Assembly (NCBI RefSeq): GCF_007954505.1
Contig: NZ_CP042412.1
Span: forward strand, 2,356,001-2,420,000
Length of the DNA stretch: 64,000 nt
DNA from: Microbacterium sp. CBA3102
GTDB taxonomy: Bacteria > Actinomycetota > Actinomycetes > Actinomycetales > Microbacteriaceae
Reading direction: 5' to 3'
Positions 34,055 through 42,978 of the stretch are shown here, piece by piece. Position numbers and translations under genes: made by a program. The notes under the pieces were generated by a model that had not been told where the DNA came from, made no database searches, and worked only from the letters and a program-made list of their open reading frames with translations. How positions within the stretch are numbered: the stretch's first letter is position 1; the number at the start of each line of letters is the position of its first letter.

Positions 34055-35353
34055 TCACTCCTGTGGGCGGAGCGTCGGGATCGCGCCCGTGTGCACAGCG
34101 TCGATGTTCTCGCGCCAGGACCGCGATTGTCCGGCGCGCAACGCGCAGAGCACCAGCATGAACCACCCGGCGCCGACCAGCGTGAAGCTCTCGAACATCG
34201 AGTCGACGGCCAACGTGACCAGCATGATCGGCGTCCAGGCGTAGACGACCGAGCGTCGCACGCTGGCCACCAGCCAGGAGCGGATCAGCGCAACGCCGCC
34301 CAGCAAAAGGAACAGCACCAGACCGGCCGCGCCGAGCTGGAGCAGCACATCGAAGAACGCGTTCAGTGCGCTCTGGTGATGGTCGTCCAGCTGGAAGTTG
34401 ATGAAGGTGAACGGGTATTCGCCACGGGCCCACTCACCGAACCATCCCCACCCGTTGATCGGTCTCACGGCGACGAAGTCGAGGATCGTGTTCCACAGAG
34501 ACGCGCGGATCGAGAAGTCCGATCCGGCATCCAGCAGCGCGATGATCTGGTGGCGCAGCGCGAACGCGATCGCGAGCGTCAGGGTCACGAGGATCCCGAG
34601 GACGAGCTGCACGATGTTGCGCCGCGCGGGTGACGTGTGTCGCACGATCGTCAGCGCGAGCGTGACGGTGCCCACTGCGACGGCGAGAACGAGCACGGTC
34701 GGCGATGCCGAGAGGAAGGCCAGGGAACCGGCGAGGCCGATCGAGACCACGGCGAGTGGCGGGTTCACGGACTGCGTGCGCCACTCGATGACGAACGTGA
34801 TGAGGGCGATGACCGCGATGAACCCGAGCATGTTGCGGCTGCCGAACAGGCCCTGGATCGGACCGCCTTCCGCCAGGTTTCCCTGGATCGCGAGGAAGGT
34901 GAACGGGAGATCGAGGAGGATGCCGGACAGGATCTCGATCCCCAGCGAGACGGCGAGGAGGGCGCGCAGGGTGTCGCCGATCGCGCGAACGGTCTGGAGG
35001 GTGTCACGGATGTGGCCGATCGTGATCGCGAGGAACGCGTAGCCGAACAGTGACATCCAGCCGAACAGCGTGTCCGAGCGGTCCGTCGTCCACACCAAGC
35101 TCACCAGAGCCCAGCCGAGGAAGGCGATGAGCGACGACGGGGCGATCCGGAGAAGGGACAGCTCATCCCGTCGGACCCACAGGATCGCCGCGCCCAGGAG
35201 GCAGAGCACCGTGATGATGGTGGCCAGCGTGACCTTCGACGTCATCCGCTCGATCGCGTACGAGGCGAAGATCGTGGTCAGAGTGGCGAGGGCGAAGGCG
35301 CGAGCCAGCTCGACCGATCCGAGCAGCCGCACCAGGGGGCGCGACGACGTCAC
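34055..35353 (-). CDS. O-antigen ligase/Wzy-like membrane protein
   Basis: A 432-aa protein with about ten transmembrane helices. The periplasmic-loop segment PINGWGWFGEWARGEYPF followed by DDHHQSALNAFFDVLLQLGAAGL is the Wzy_C/WaaL-type block. Such proteins polymerise or ligate lipid-linked glycans outside the membrane. GTG at 35353 overlaps the stop of the paralogue upstream (GTGA); the frame extends far upstream as a shadow. Whether ligase or polymerase cannot be read. Confidence 0.82.
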   Translation of the reverse strand: MTSSRPLVRLLGSVELARAFALATLTTIFASYAIERMTSKVTLATIITVLCLLGAAILWVRRDELSLLRIAPSSLIAFLGWALVSLVWTTDRSDTLFGWMSLFGYAFLAITIGHIRDTLQTVRAIGDTLRALLAVSLGIEILSGILLDLPFTFLAIQGNLAEGGPIQGLFGSRNMLGFIAVIALITFVIEWRTQSVNPPLAVVSIGLAGSLAFLSASPTVLVLAVAVGTVTLALTIVRHTSPARRNIVQLVLGILVTLTLAIAFALRHQIIALLDAGSDFSIRASLWNTILDFVAVRPINGWGWFGEWARGEYPFTFINFQLDDHHQSALNAFFDVLLQLGAAGLVLFLLLGGVALIRSWLVASVRRSVVYAWTPIMLVTLAVDSMFESFTLVGAGWFMLVLCALRAGQSRSWRENIDAVHTGAIPTLRPQE

Positions 35354-36765
35354 GGAACCCGCCGTTGCCGGGCACCGCGCTCGAACACGAGGTCGCGCTC
35401 GCCGACCCCGACCAGCGGGACCGACTTCAGCTTGAACGACAGGAGCACCACGAGCATCCAGCCCCACAGCATGATCGGCGTCGACTCGGCGAACCCCTGG
35501 ACGAGGAGGACCACGGTGAACAGGCTGGGCAGCAGAGTCAGCGGAGAGAAGGGGCGCGCGGAATCGAGATCCCACCGAGGGCGATCGACGGCGAAGAACC
35601 AGGAGCGCCACAACAGGCTCACGTACGCCACGCCCATCAGGATGACGCCGACGACGCCGAGCTGGAACAGGACATCGAGCCACATGTTGTGCGCGTGGAA
35701 GACGGTGATGCCGTGATCGGTGATCCAGTGATCGAACGACGGGTCGGTGGGGATCCAGGGGCTGGAGAAGCCGTTGCCGAGAATCGGGTGCTCGCGGACG
35801 CGTTCCAGGACTTTCGCCCAGATCAGATCGGAACGTCCGGTGAGATCGGAGGTGCGGCCGACGAGTCCGAGGAGTGGCTCTCGAAGCAGCCAGACCACGG
35901 CCGCGGCCAGAGCCGTCCCGCCGATGGCGACGACGTAGATGCGCGTTCGTGCGCCGGGAGTGCGGGCGCGACGCATGAGGAGTGCGACCACGAGGACGAC
36001 CGCGGTCGCGGCTGCGCAGATGAACGCGGTCACGGAGGACGTGCGCAACAGGAAGTATGCCGCGAGGAGCATCCAGAGCGCGAGCGTGGTGCGCCAGCGC
36101 GCGCGGGCGACGAACAGCACCCCGAAAGTGATGATCGAGAACAGCGAGATGATCGCGAGCACGTTCGCATTGCCGACGATCCCCTGGATCCTGCCGCCGT
36201 CGAAGAGGTTGTCGCGCACCCAGTAGAGCTGCGGGTCGATCCGGCCGTCCGGCAGCGTCGCGAAATTCGGCAGGAGCGGACCGTGCAGGACGAGTGAGAC
36301 CCACAGCTCGAGGGCGAGCGAGAGGCCGAGGATCCACTTGAACGCGGAGGAGAGGGCCCGCACGATCTCATGCCAGGTGAGCACGTGCGCGATGAAGAGG
36401 CCGTTGACGGTCACCGCGGCGAGGAGGAACCAGGTGATCAGAGTCGGCCCCCGCCATTGCGACCAGGCGACGGACAGGAGGGCGAACGCCGTGTAGCCGA
36501 TCGCCGTCCAGGGCAGGCGCCGCCAGCGGAACGGCTGCGGGTGATTGCGGGCCAGCATCGGGACGCCGATGGCCAGCGTCGCGAGTGTGAAGGCGACGAG
36601 AGTGGCACCGGCCCCCTCCATGCCGACGAGGTTGTACACCGCGGTGTGCGCGAACGTCACGATCAACACGAGGATCACGTAGCCGCGCAGCATCAGATGC
36701 CCCGTCGACTCGCGCTCCGGCGGTGTCGGCGGGGCTGCCACCGGGTGCTTGGTGTACTGGGCCAT
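35350..36765 (-). CDS. O-antigen ligase family membrane protein
   Basis: A 471-aa polytopic protein with about 11-12 helices and the WaaL/Wzy_C loop HPILGNGFSSPW then FHAHNMWLDVLFQLGVVG. It is paralogous to the next gene. Two such enzymes next to two exporters suggest separate polymer systems. The ATG at 36765 lies 7 nt after TAGCCT on the minus strand. Confidence 0.87.
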   Translation of the reverse strand: MAQYTKHPVAAPPTPPERESTGHLMLRGYVILVLIVTFAHTAVYNLVGMEGAGATLVAFTLATLAIGVPMLARNHPQPFRWRRLPWTAIGYTAFALLSVAWSQWRGPTLITWFLLAAVTVNGLFIAHVLTWHEIVRALSSAFKWILGLSLALELWVSLVLHGPLLPNFATLPDGRIDPQLYWVRDNLFDGGRIQGIVGNANVLAIISLFSIITFGVLFVARARWRTTLALWMLLAAYFLLRTSSVTAFICAAATAVVLVVALLMRRARTPGARTRIYVVAIGGTALAAAVVWLLREPLLGLVGRTSDLTGRSDLIWAKVLERVREHPILGNGFSSPWIPTDPSFDHWITDHGITVFHAHNMWLDVLFQLGVVGVILMGVAYVSLLWRSWFFAVDRPRWDLDSARPFSPLTLLPSLFTVVLLVQGFAESTPIMLWGWMLVVLLSFKLKSVPLVGVGERDLVFERGARQRRVP

Positions 36766-36772
36766 CGCGTTC

Positions 36773-36778
36773 AGGCTA
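36773..36778 (-). promoter_or_regulatory. Leaderless -10 box (TAGCCT) of the ligase operon
   Basis: The minus strand reads TAGCCT, 7 nt, ATG at 36765. It is divergent from manA. Confidence 0.45.
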
Positions 36779-36820
36779 CCGCGCCGCGCTCGGCGCGTCG
36801 CTGAACGCCGCAGTGCACCC

Positions 36821-36826
36821 TACGCT
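36821..36826 (+). promoter_or_regulatory. Leaderless -10 box (TACGCT) of manA
   Basis: TACGCT lies 6 nt before the manA ATG. Confidence 0.45.
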
Positions 36827-36832
36827 GGGACC

Positions 36833-37969
36833 ATGCTGCTGAGCCTCACGAATGCTCCCCGCGACTACGCGTGGGGATCCGACTCCCTCCTCGCCGGACT
36901 CGAAGGGCGCACGCCGACAGGCGCGCCGGAGGCTGAGGTGTGGTTCGGGGACCACCCCGGAGATCCGGCCGATGTCGCCGGAGGGGGAACCCTCGATCAG
37001 GTCACCGGAGGGACCCTGCCGTACCTGCTCAAGCTCCTCGCGGCCGGGCGTCCGCTCTCGATCCAGGTGCACCCGACGATCGCGCAGGCACGCGCGGGCT
37101 GGGAGCGCGAGAGCGAACTCGCTGCGGATGATCCGCAGCGCAACTACCGGGACGACAACCACAAGCCCGAGCTCATCGTCGCCCTCAGCGAGCGGTTCGA
37201 GTCGCTGAGCGGTCTTCGTCCGGTCGACGAGACACTCGCGCTGCTGGGGCTGCTCGACGACAGCGAGGGCGTCGTCCAGCTGCGCGACCGACTCGGCGCC
37301 GGCGACGATTCCCTGCGGGACACGATCGGCTGGCTGCTCGGGGGCGGAGCGAACGCTGCGGTCGACGACATCATCTCGGCCGTCGTGGCCGCGTCCGTGC
37401 GTGGAGACGGTGACACGGGGGAGTGGGGGACGACGCTCCGTGCCATCGCGAGCGTCGCCGAGAACTATCCGGGGGATCCGGGCGTCGTGGTCGCCCTGCT
37501 CATGAACCACGTCGTCCTGCGTCGCGGCGAGGCGGTGTTCCTGCGCGCGGGTCTGCTCCATGCGTACCTGTCCGGACTCGGGGTGGAGATCATGGCGGCG
37601 AGCGACAACGTGCTGCGGGGCGGGCTCACCCCGAAACGCATCGATGTCCCCGAACTGCTCGCGATCCTCGACGCCACTCCCGGTGAGGTTCCGGTGCTGC
37701 GCCCCCACGGTGACGGCGGGGTCACGGCGTATCCGGTTCCGGTGCCCGACTTCGCGCTCACGAGGATCGAGCTCGACGGAACCCCCGTCGCCCTCGACGT
37801 GTCCGGGCCGACGATGGTGCTCGCGACGGACGGGCAGGTCGCCGTCGCTTCTGCGGACGGCGAGCGAATCGACGTCGTGGTCGGTGCGGCGGCGTTCGCG
37901 AGTGCCGACGAAGGCACCCTCACCATTTCCGGCGTCGGCGAGGTCTTCGTCGCGAGCCCCGGGCGCTGA
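36833..37969 (+). CDS. manA: Mannose-6-phosphate isomerase, class I
   Basis: A 378-aa cupin metalloenzyme that interconverts fructose-6-P and mannose-6-P, feeding GDP-mannose. The N-terminal YAWGSDSLL, EVWFGDHP, SIQVHPTIAQA (zinc ligands) and NHKPELIVAL are present, with LRAGLLHAYLSGLGVEIMAASDNVLRGGLTPKRID when joined. It is linked to whiB2 as in other actinobacteria. Confidence 0.94.
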   Translation: MLLSLTNAPRDYAWGSDSLLAGLEGRTPTGAPEAEVWFGDHPGDPADVAGGGTLDQVTGGTLPYLLKLLAAGRPLSIQVHPTIAQARAGWERESELAADDPQRNYRDDNHKPELIVALSERFESLSGLRPVDETLALLGLLDDSEGVVQLRDRLGAGDDSLRDTIGWLLGGGANAAVDDIISAVVAASVRGDGDTGEWGTTLRAIASVAENYPGDPGVVVALLMNHVVLRRGEAVFLRAGLLHAYLSGLGVEIMAASDNVLRGGLTPKRIDVPELLAILDATPGEVPVLRPHGDGGVTAYPVPVPDFALTRIELDGTPVALDVSGPTMVLATDGQVAVASADGERIDVVVGAAAFASADEGTLTISGVGEVFVASPGR

Positions 37970-37999
37970 GCCGGCCCGACCGCGCGACACGCCGATCGA

Positions 38000-38040
38000 C
38001 CCTCAAGAACCTTAAAGAGCCGCTTGAGGGTTTACGATCC
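38000..38040. terminator. Inverted repeat between manA and whiB (candidate terminator or operator)
   Basis: CCCTCAAG and CTTGAGGG form perfect 8-bp arms separated by 25 nt, followed by GTTTACG. It begins 31 nt after the manA stop and ends 5 bp before the whiB -35 box, so it could end manA transcription or bind a regulator of whiB. Confidence 0.4.
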
Positions 38041-38045
38041 GCGAC

Positions 38046-38074
38046 TTGACCGGAGCGAATGACACGGGTGTAAT
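38046..38074 (+). promoter_or_regulatory. Promoter of whiB (TTGACC, 17 bp, TGTAAT)
   Basis: The -35 box TTGACC (38046-38051) and -10 box TGTAAT (38069-38074) have ideal 17-bp spacing. The ATG at 38080 would be at the transcription start. This is the best two-box housekeeping promoter in the window. Confidence 0.6.
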
Positions 38075-38079
38075 TAGTC

Positions 38080-38445
38080 ATGAGCACGGCCCGCCGGGGG
38101 GCGGAGACAGGGTTGGAGATCGAGATGACGGGATACCGTTCCGACGTACCGGAGAACTGGTTCGTCGATCCGATCAACCTCGGTGTTCCCGGGGTTCGAC
38201 GGACCGAAGCATCCGACGATGACAACGCCCTCGCCTGGCAGAGCGACGCGCTCTGCTCGCAGACGGACCCGGAGGCGTTCTTCCCTGAGAAGGGTGGATC
38301 CACCAGGGACGCCAAGCGCATCTGCACGACGTGCGACGTCCGCAGCGAGTGCCTCGAGTACGCGCTCAACAACGATGAGCGCTTCGGCATCTGGGGCGGT
38401 CTCTCGGAGCGCGAACGCCGCAAGCTCAAGCGTCGCGCCAGCTGA
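38080..38445 (+). CDS. whiB2: WhiB2/WhmD-type iron-sulfur transcription factor
   Basis: A 121-aa WhiB protein. Cysteines C59, C82, C85 and C91 (C...CxxC...C) would hold the [4Fe-4S] cluster; the DERFGIWGGLSERER turn and a basic C-terminus (RRKLKRRAS) follow. The DPEAFFPEKGGSTRDAKRIC segment is typical of WhiB2, a regulator needed for septation. An internal ATG at 38125 is possible but the promoter favours 38080. Located near manA as in M. tuberculosis. Confidence 0.92.
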   Translation: MSTARRGAETGLEIEMTGYRSDVPENWFVDPINLGVPGVRRTEASDDDNALAWQSDALCSQTDPEAFFPEKGGSTRDAKRICTTCDVRSECLEYALNNDERFGIWGGLSERERRKLKRRAS

Positions 38446-38522
38446 TCGTCCGCATCGTCTCCGCGTGGCACGGCTTCGCGGGCGCGCCGCACGGGCTGCT
38501 CCAGCGCCGCCTGACCCGCGCA

Positions 38523-38528
38523 TAGGCT
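38523..38528 (+). promoter_or_regulatory. -10 box (TAGGCT) before the giant GT2 gene
   Basis: TAGGCT lies 9 nt before the ATG, with GAGGA in between. Either a near-leaderless transcript or a very short leader. Confidence 0.35.
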
Positions 38529-38537
38529 GACGAGGAC

Positions 38538-41500
38538 ATGCCAGCCCGAGTTCACGCCATCATCGTCGCGCGCCCCGGATCCGCCTCCCGCGCGCAGCTC
38601 CTCCGCACTCTCGACGCCGTGCGATCCCAGACCGCACCCGCGGACGCCGTGACGCTAGTCGTCTGCGGGGATTCGTCTTCGATGCGGGAGAGCGAAGCGG
38701 TCGCCGCGACGGTCGAGGGCATCATCGAGGCACGCGCCAGCACCTCCTTCGCCGAGGCGGTCGACCTCGCTCGGCCGCGGGTGCTCGAAGGCTCAGCGAT
38801 CTGGTTGCTCGCTCAGGACACGGCCCCGCATCCGCGCGCACTGGAGCGTCTTCGCGGAACGCTGGAACGCTCGCCCTCCGCGGCGATCATCGCGCCCAAG
38901 CTCGTCGCGACCGACAACGACCGCGAGATCGTCTCCCTCGGGGTGACGATGACCGCTCTCGGCCGCTCGGTCGAGCTCGCGGCCGGCGAACTCGACCAGG
39001 GCCAGCACGATCGCATGGATGACGCTCTCGGGTCCGATGTGCGGGGCATCCTCATCCGGGGCGAAGTCCGCGATGCTCTGCGTCTCGACCCCGCCCTCGC
39101 CGGCGCCGATGAGGGACTCGACCTCGGGGTGCGGGCACGCCTGGGCGGCGGACGCGTCGTACTCGCACCGAGCGCACGAATCTCGGCTGCTCCCGGTGGT
39201 CCTGCGGCGCTGCCGTCCGGGCGGTCGCGCCGGGCGTACGTCACGCGGCTCGCCCAATTGCATCGACGCCTGGCCTACGCTCCCGCCGCGGCGGTGCCGC
39301 TGCACTGGCTGAGCCTGCTTCCGCTCGCGCTGTGGCGCTCCCTCACCCACCTCATCGGCAAGCGGCCCGAGGCCGTGCTCCCTGAATGGGGGGCAGCGCT
39401 CACCGCGATGATCCGCCTCGGAGCGATCGCGCGATCGAGGTCGCGCATCCGCGCCTTCCGAACGTCGACGTGGGCGAGCATCGCGCCGCTGCGCATCACC
39501 TCCTCGGATCTGCGTCGGCACCTCGACGACGGGCATGGCAGCGAGGGCGGCGCGGTCAGCGAACTCCGCTTCTTCTCCGGAGGGGGAGCGTGGGCCGTGC
39601 TCGGGGCGCTCGTCGTCAGCATCGCCTCGTTCACCACCCTCCTGGCGTGGCCGGCACTCGGTGGCGGCGGACTGCTCCCGCTCCGTCAGACCGTCGCCAC
39701 GCTGTGGAGCGACGCGGCCTGGGGCCTTCGGGGCACCGCCGTCGACCTCATCGGACCTGCCGATCCGTTCGCAGCGATCGTGGCGGTGCTCGGTACCCTG
39801 TGGCCTGCTGGTCCGTCGTTCGCGATGGTGCTCCTGTGGATCCTCGCCCTCCCGCTCGCCGTCCTCGGGGGATGGTTCGCCGCGACTCGGGTGACCGACC
39901 GGTCGGGCTTGCGCATCTTCGCCGGCGTCGCATGGGCGCTCAGCCCTCCGTTCCTCACGGCGCTCGTCGAGGGGCGTCCGAGCGCCGTCCTCGTACATCT
40001 CCTCCTTCCTTGGCTCTTCCACACCGCCGTGGTCGCCCACCGGTCGTGGGGAGCCGCCGGCAGTGCATCGCTGCTGCTCGCGGCCGTCCTCGCGTGCGCG
40101 CCCTCGCTGGCGCCCGCGCTGGTCCTGCTGTGGATCGTGGCGCTCGGCATCGTGCTCGGCACGGCGCAGTTCCGGGGGGCCGTGCGTCTGCTCTGGCTGC
40201 CGGTTCCGACGGTGGCTCTGTTCGCCCCCCTCGTCTTCTGGCAGTTCGCGCACGGGACACCGTGGGGTGTCCTGGGCGACCCCGGTCTGATCTGGGCGGG
40301 CTCGCAGGCCTCAGCCGACGCCGCGGGCAGGTTGGCCCTCGCGATGGGCTTCCCGACCACGGACCTCGCCGGGTGGGCATCATTCGCGCCCGAAGCGGTC
40401 ACACCCTGGGTCTGGGTTCTCTGTGCCCCGACCGCGCTCCTCGCTCTGTGCTCGGCCCTGGCGCCGCGGTGGCGGGCGGGGATCATGCTCCTCGTCGTCG
40501 CGGTGACCGGCCTCGCCACCGCCTTCTTCGCCGTCGGTATCACCGTCAGCTTCGACCAGGGCGCAGGAGTGGCGATCTGGCCGGGTGCAGGCCTCAGTCT
40601 GGCGTGGATCGGGGTGCTCGGCGCTGCGCTCGTCACGCTGGACACGGCCATCACTGCGCCTCGCCTGAGAGGTGTCGCAGCGACCGTCGCGGCCCTGTCC
40701 CTCGCGGTCTGCGCGGTCCCGGCGCTCACGGCTTTCCTCACGGATCGCTCCCTCCTCACGAACGGTCCCGAATCCACTCTGCCCGCCTACGTCGCAGCCC
40801 AGGCAGCGGGTGATCGCGACGTCGCGACGCTCGTCCTCACCCCGAAGAACGACGGCGGACTCGCGGTCGAGGTCGTCCGGGGTGCGAGCAAGACCTTGGG
40901 GTCGCAGACGACCATGACCTCGACGGCGACGGAACCGCAGGGGGCGGACGTCTCGACCCTCGCGGTGGACCTGCTGTCCGCTCGCGAGTTCGATGCGCCG
41001 GGTGAGCTGGCGGCGAAGGGGATCAGCTATGTGCTGGTCGCTCAGGGCGCCGGCAGCGACGGAGACAAGGCGCGTGCCCTCCGTGCCATGGCCATCGCCT
41101 CGATCGATCAGCGTCCCGGGCTCGTGCATGCGGGCCGCACGGATCGCGGGGTGCTCTGGCGGCTGGAAGCGGAGGCTGCGGCCTCTCCTGCCCTCAGCGC
41201 CGCTCAGCAGGGGACGGTCAGGCTCGTCCTCACGCTCCAGCTGATGGCGGTGCTCGCCGCATTGCTGTTGTCGATCCCCACGCGCGCCTCGCGCCGCGCG
41301 GCGCGCGCGCAGTCCCGGATCGTCGGGCGCGCTCCGGATGAGCCTCTGGTGCTTCCGCGGCATGCGGAGGACCGTCACGATCTCGAGGAGCAGCCCCCGG
41401 TCGGCGCTCTCGAGGAGCCGCAGGATGCCGCTGCCCTGAATGACGAGGCGCTGGTGCCGATCGCTGAACCTGAGACCGACCCCGAGCCGAGCGGCGATGA

Positions 41501-41582
41501 GGCTGCCGCAGCGGACGACGCGTCCCCACCGGCAGGCGCTGATGAGGACGGCCCCGACAGGTCCGTGGAGGGAGACCGATGA
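38538..41582 (+). CDS. Large membrane GT2-like glycosyltransferase
   Basis: A 1,014-aa protein: an N-terminal GT-A-like domain (about 1-240), then about 12 transmembrane helices (about 350-740), an extracytoplasmic segment, one more helix near 905 and an acidic cytoplasmic tail rich in Asp, Glu and Ala. This layout is found in actinobacterial GT2 membrane proteins encoded near whiB2. The usual DXD is replaced by AQDTAPHPRAL, so catalysis is uncertain. It overlaps the DUF5719 gene by ATGA. ATG at 38538 follows GAGGA. Confidence 0.8.
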   Translation: MPARVHAIIVARPGSASRAQLLRTLDAVRSQTAPADAVTLVVCGDSSSMRESEAVAATVEGIIEARASTSFAEAVDLARPRVLEGSAIWLLAQDTAPHPRALERLRGTLERSPSAAIIAPKLVATDNDREIVSLGVTMTALGRSVELAAGELDQGQHDRMDDALGSDVRGILIRGEVRDALRLDPALAGADEGLDLGVRARLGGGRVVLAPSARISAAPGGPAALPSGRSRRAYVTRLAQLHRRLAYAPAAAVPLHWLSLLPLALWRSLTHLIGKRPEAVLPEWGAALTAMIRLGAIARSRSRIRAFRTSTWASIAPLRITSSDLRRHLDDGHGSEGGAVSELRFFSGGGAWAVLGALVVSIASFTTLLAWPALGGGGLLPLRQTVATLWSDAAWGLRGTAVDLIGPADPFAAIVAVLGTLWPAGPSFAMVLLWILALPLAVLGGWFAATRVTDRSGLRIFAGVAWALSPPFLTALVEGRPSAVLVHLLLPWLFHTAVVAHRSWGAAGSASLLLAAVLACAPSLAPALVLLWIVALGIVLGTAQFRGAVRLLWLPVPTVALFAPLVFWQFAHGTPWGVLGDPGLIWAGSQASADAAGRLALAMGFPTTDLAGWASFAPEAVTPWVWVLCAPTALLALCSALAPRWRAGIMLLVVAVTGLATAFFAVGITVSFDQGAGVAIWPGAGLSLAWIGVLGAALVTLDTAITAPRLRGVAATVAALSLAVCAVPALTAFLTDRSLLTNGPESTLPAYVAAQAAGDRDVATLVLTPKNDGGLAVEVVRGASKTLGSQTTMTSTATEPQGADVSTLAVDLLSAREFDAPGELAAKGISYVLVAQGAGSDGDKARALRAMAIASIDQRPGLVHAGRTDRGVLWRLEAEAAASPALSAAQQGTVRLVLTLQLMAVLAALLLSIPTRASRRAARAQSRIVGRAPDEPLVLPRHAEDRHDLEEQPPVGALEEPQDAAALNDEALVPIAEPETDPEPSGDEAAAADDASPPAGADEDGPDRSVEGDR

Positions 41583-42961
41583 GCCGCTCACGCGCAATCC
41601 GCGTCGCCGCCACCAGCGCGCGCCTGGTCACGGGAGGCGTGGTCATCGTCGCCTGTGTGGCAGGGATCGCTGCGGCCGTGCATGCGCCCTGGCCGAGCAT
41701 CAGCCACGACGCGGCCCAGATGCAGGTCACCCCCCTTCCCGGCGACAGCGTGCTCGTCTGCAACGGGGACCTCCGCGCGCTCGGTCGCGACGCGATCGAT
41801 CCGCTCAGCATGTCGTCCGCCGCGCGGCCGACCGTGACCCTCGGCGGAACTGCGGGAGACCCCGCGTCCGAGGGGCTCGCCGTGAAGGATGTGCCGGATG
41901 CCGGCGAGGTCCGCGTGCTCACCGGCACTGTGGAAGGACGCACTGCTCCCTTGATCGCCGCCGCCGAGTCGGTCAGCATCGCGACAGAGGATCTCGCCGG
42001 ATACGCGGCCGCCCCCTGCGGTGTTCCGAAGCTGGACTCGTGGCTCGTGGGCGGCAGCACCGCGACCGGCACCGAAGACATCGTGATCCTGACGAACGCG
42101 GCCGAGGTGCCGTCGACCGTCACGCTCTCGGTCTATGGAGAGACGAGGAGCGCGCGCACCGTGATCGTGCCCGCTCGCACGCAGACCGCGGTCCCACTGA
42201 CGTCGATCGCGGCGGGGAATACCACGCCGGTGGTTCGTGTCGGGGCGGTGGGGGCACCCGTCCGTGCCGTCCTCCAATCCTCCCTCGTGCAGGTCCTCGA
42301 CCCGGCGGGTATCGATCTGCAGGACGCCGTCGCGGGCCCGCAGGAGAACCTCGTGCTGGCCGGGGTCCAAGTCTTCGCGTCCGCAGGGGACGATGCCGAG
42401 ATGGCCGTCCTCCGAGTGCTGTCACCGGGAGTGGATGCTCGGGTGCAGGTCCGGGTGCGGGCCGAGGGATCGTCCGCCGTGGTCGATGAGTTCTCGGTCC
42501 CCGTCGAGGCCGACCTGCCCGCGCAGGTCGCGCTCACCGGCCTGGCACCGGGTTCGTACACGGTCGACGTCGTTTCGGACGCGCCGGTCGTGGCCGCGCT
42601 CCGGGAGCAGGACGGCTTCGGTCGCGACTCCGACTTCGCCTGGATCACCCCGGCGCCGGAGATCGAGGGCGATGTCCTGTTCGCCGTGCCGTCGGGGCCG
42701 GCGCCCCGGGTCCAGCTCGCGAACACGTCGGATCAGGATGTGACCGTGACCCTCGAGACGTCGGACGGGGGTCTGCCCGAGGAGATGGCCATCGCCGCAG
42801 GCGAGTCGCTCGGTGTGGAAGTCGATCCCGGCGCCACCTATCGGATGAGGACGGACGGCTCGATTCGCGCCGCCCTGACCCTCACCGCCCCGGGAGCGAT
42901 CGCCGTGTCACCCGTGCAGGCCAGCGCCGGCGTGGAGAAGGCGATCACGGTCTACCCCTGA
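41579..42961 (+). CDS. DUF5719 secreted/anchored protein
   Basis: A 460-aa protein with an N-terminal hydrophobic segment (about 13-36) and an all-beta extracytoplasmic part. It matches the DUF5719 group, which regularly follows the large GT2 gene in actinobacteria. GSTATGTEDIVILTNAAEVPSTVTL is a repeated-beta-sandwich-like segment. Function unknown; co-translation with the GT2 (4-bp overlap) suggests an accessory role in cell-envelope glycan synthesis. Confidence 0.8.
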   Translation: MSRSRAIRVAATSARLVTGGVVIVACVAGIAAAVHAPWPSISHDAAQMQVTPLPGDSVLVCNGDLRALGRDAIDPLSMSSAARPTVTLGGTAGDPASEGLAVKDVPDAGEVRVLTGTVEGRTAPLIAAAESVSIATEDLAGYAAAPCGVPKLDSWLVGGSTATGTEDIVILTNAAEVPSTVTLSVYGETRSARTVIVPARTQTAVPLTSIAAGNTTPVVRVGAVGAPVRAVLQSSLVQVLDPAGIDLQDAVAGPQENLVLAGVQVFASAGDDAEMAVLRVLSPGVDARVQVRVRAEGSSAVVDEFSVPVEADLPAQVALTGLAPGSYTVDVVSDAPVVAALREQDGFGRDSDFAWITPAPEIEGDVLFAVPSGPAPRVQLANTSDQDVTVTLETSDGGLPEEMAIAAGESLGVEVDPGATYRMRTDGSIRAALTLTAPGAIAVSPVQASAGVEKAITVYP

Positions 42962-42978
42962 TCTCCCGCGGGGAGAGG

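Noticed and set aside
34044..34070. Two 11-bp direct repeats CCTGTGGGCGG between galE and the Wzy-like gene
   Set aside because: One copy lies across the Wzy-like stop codon. Too short to call an attachment site or element; probably a small slippage duplication.
34055..36337. 760-codon minus-strand frame
   Set aside because: Only the part from 35353 down has protein-like membrane sequence; the upstream part is a shadow of the other ligase gene.
38793..40253. 486-codon minus-strand frame
   Set aside because: It is antisense to the large GT2 and the sequence is Arg/Glu-rich without motifs.
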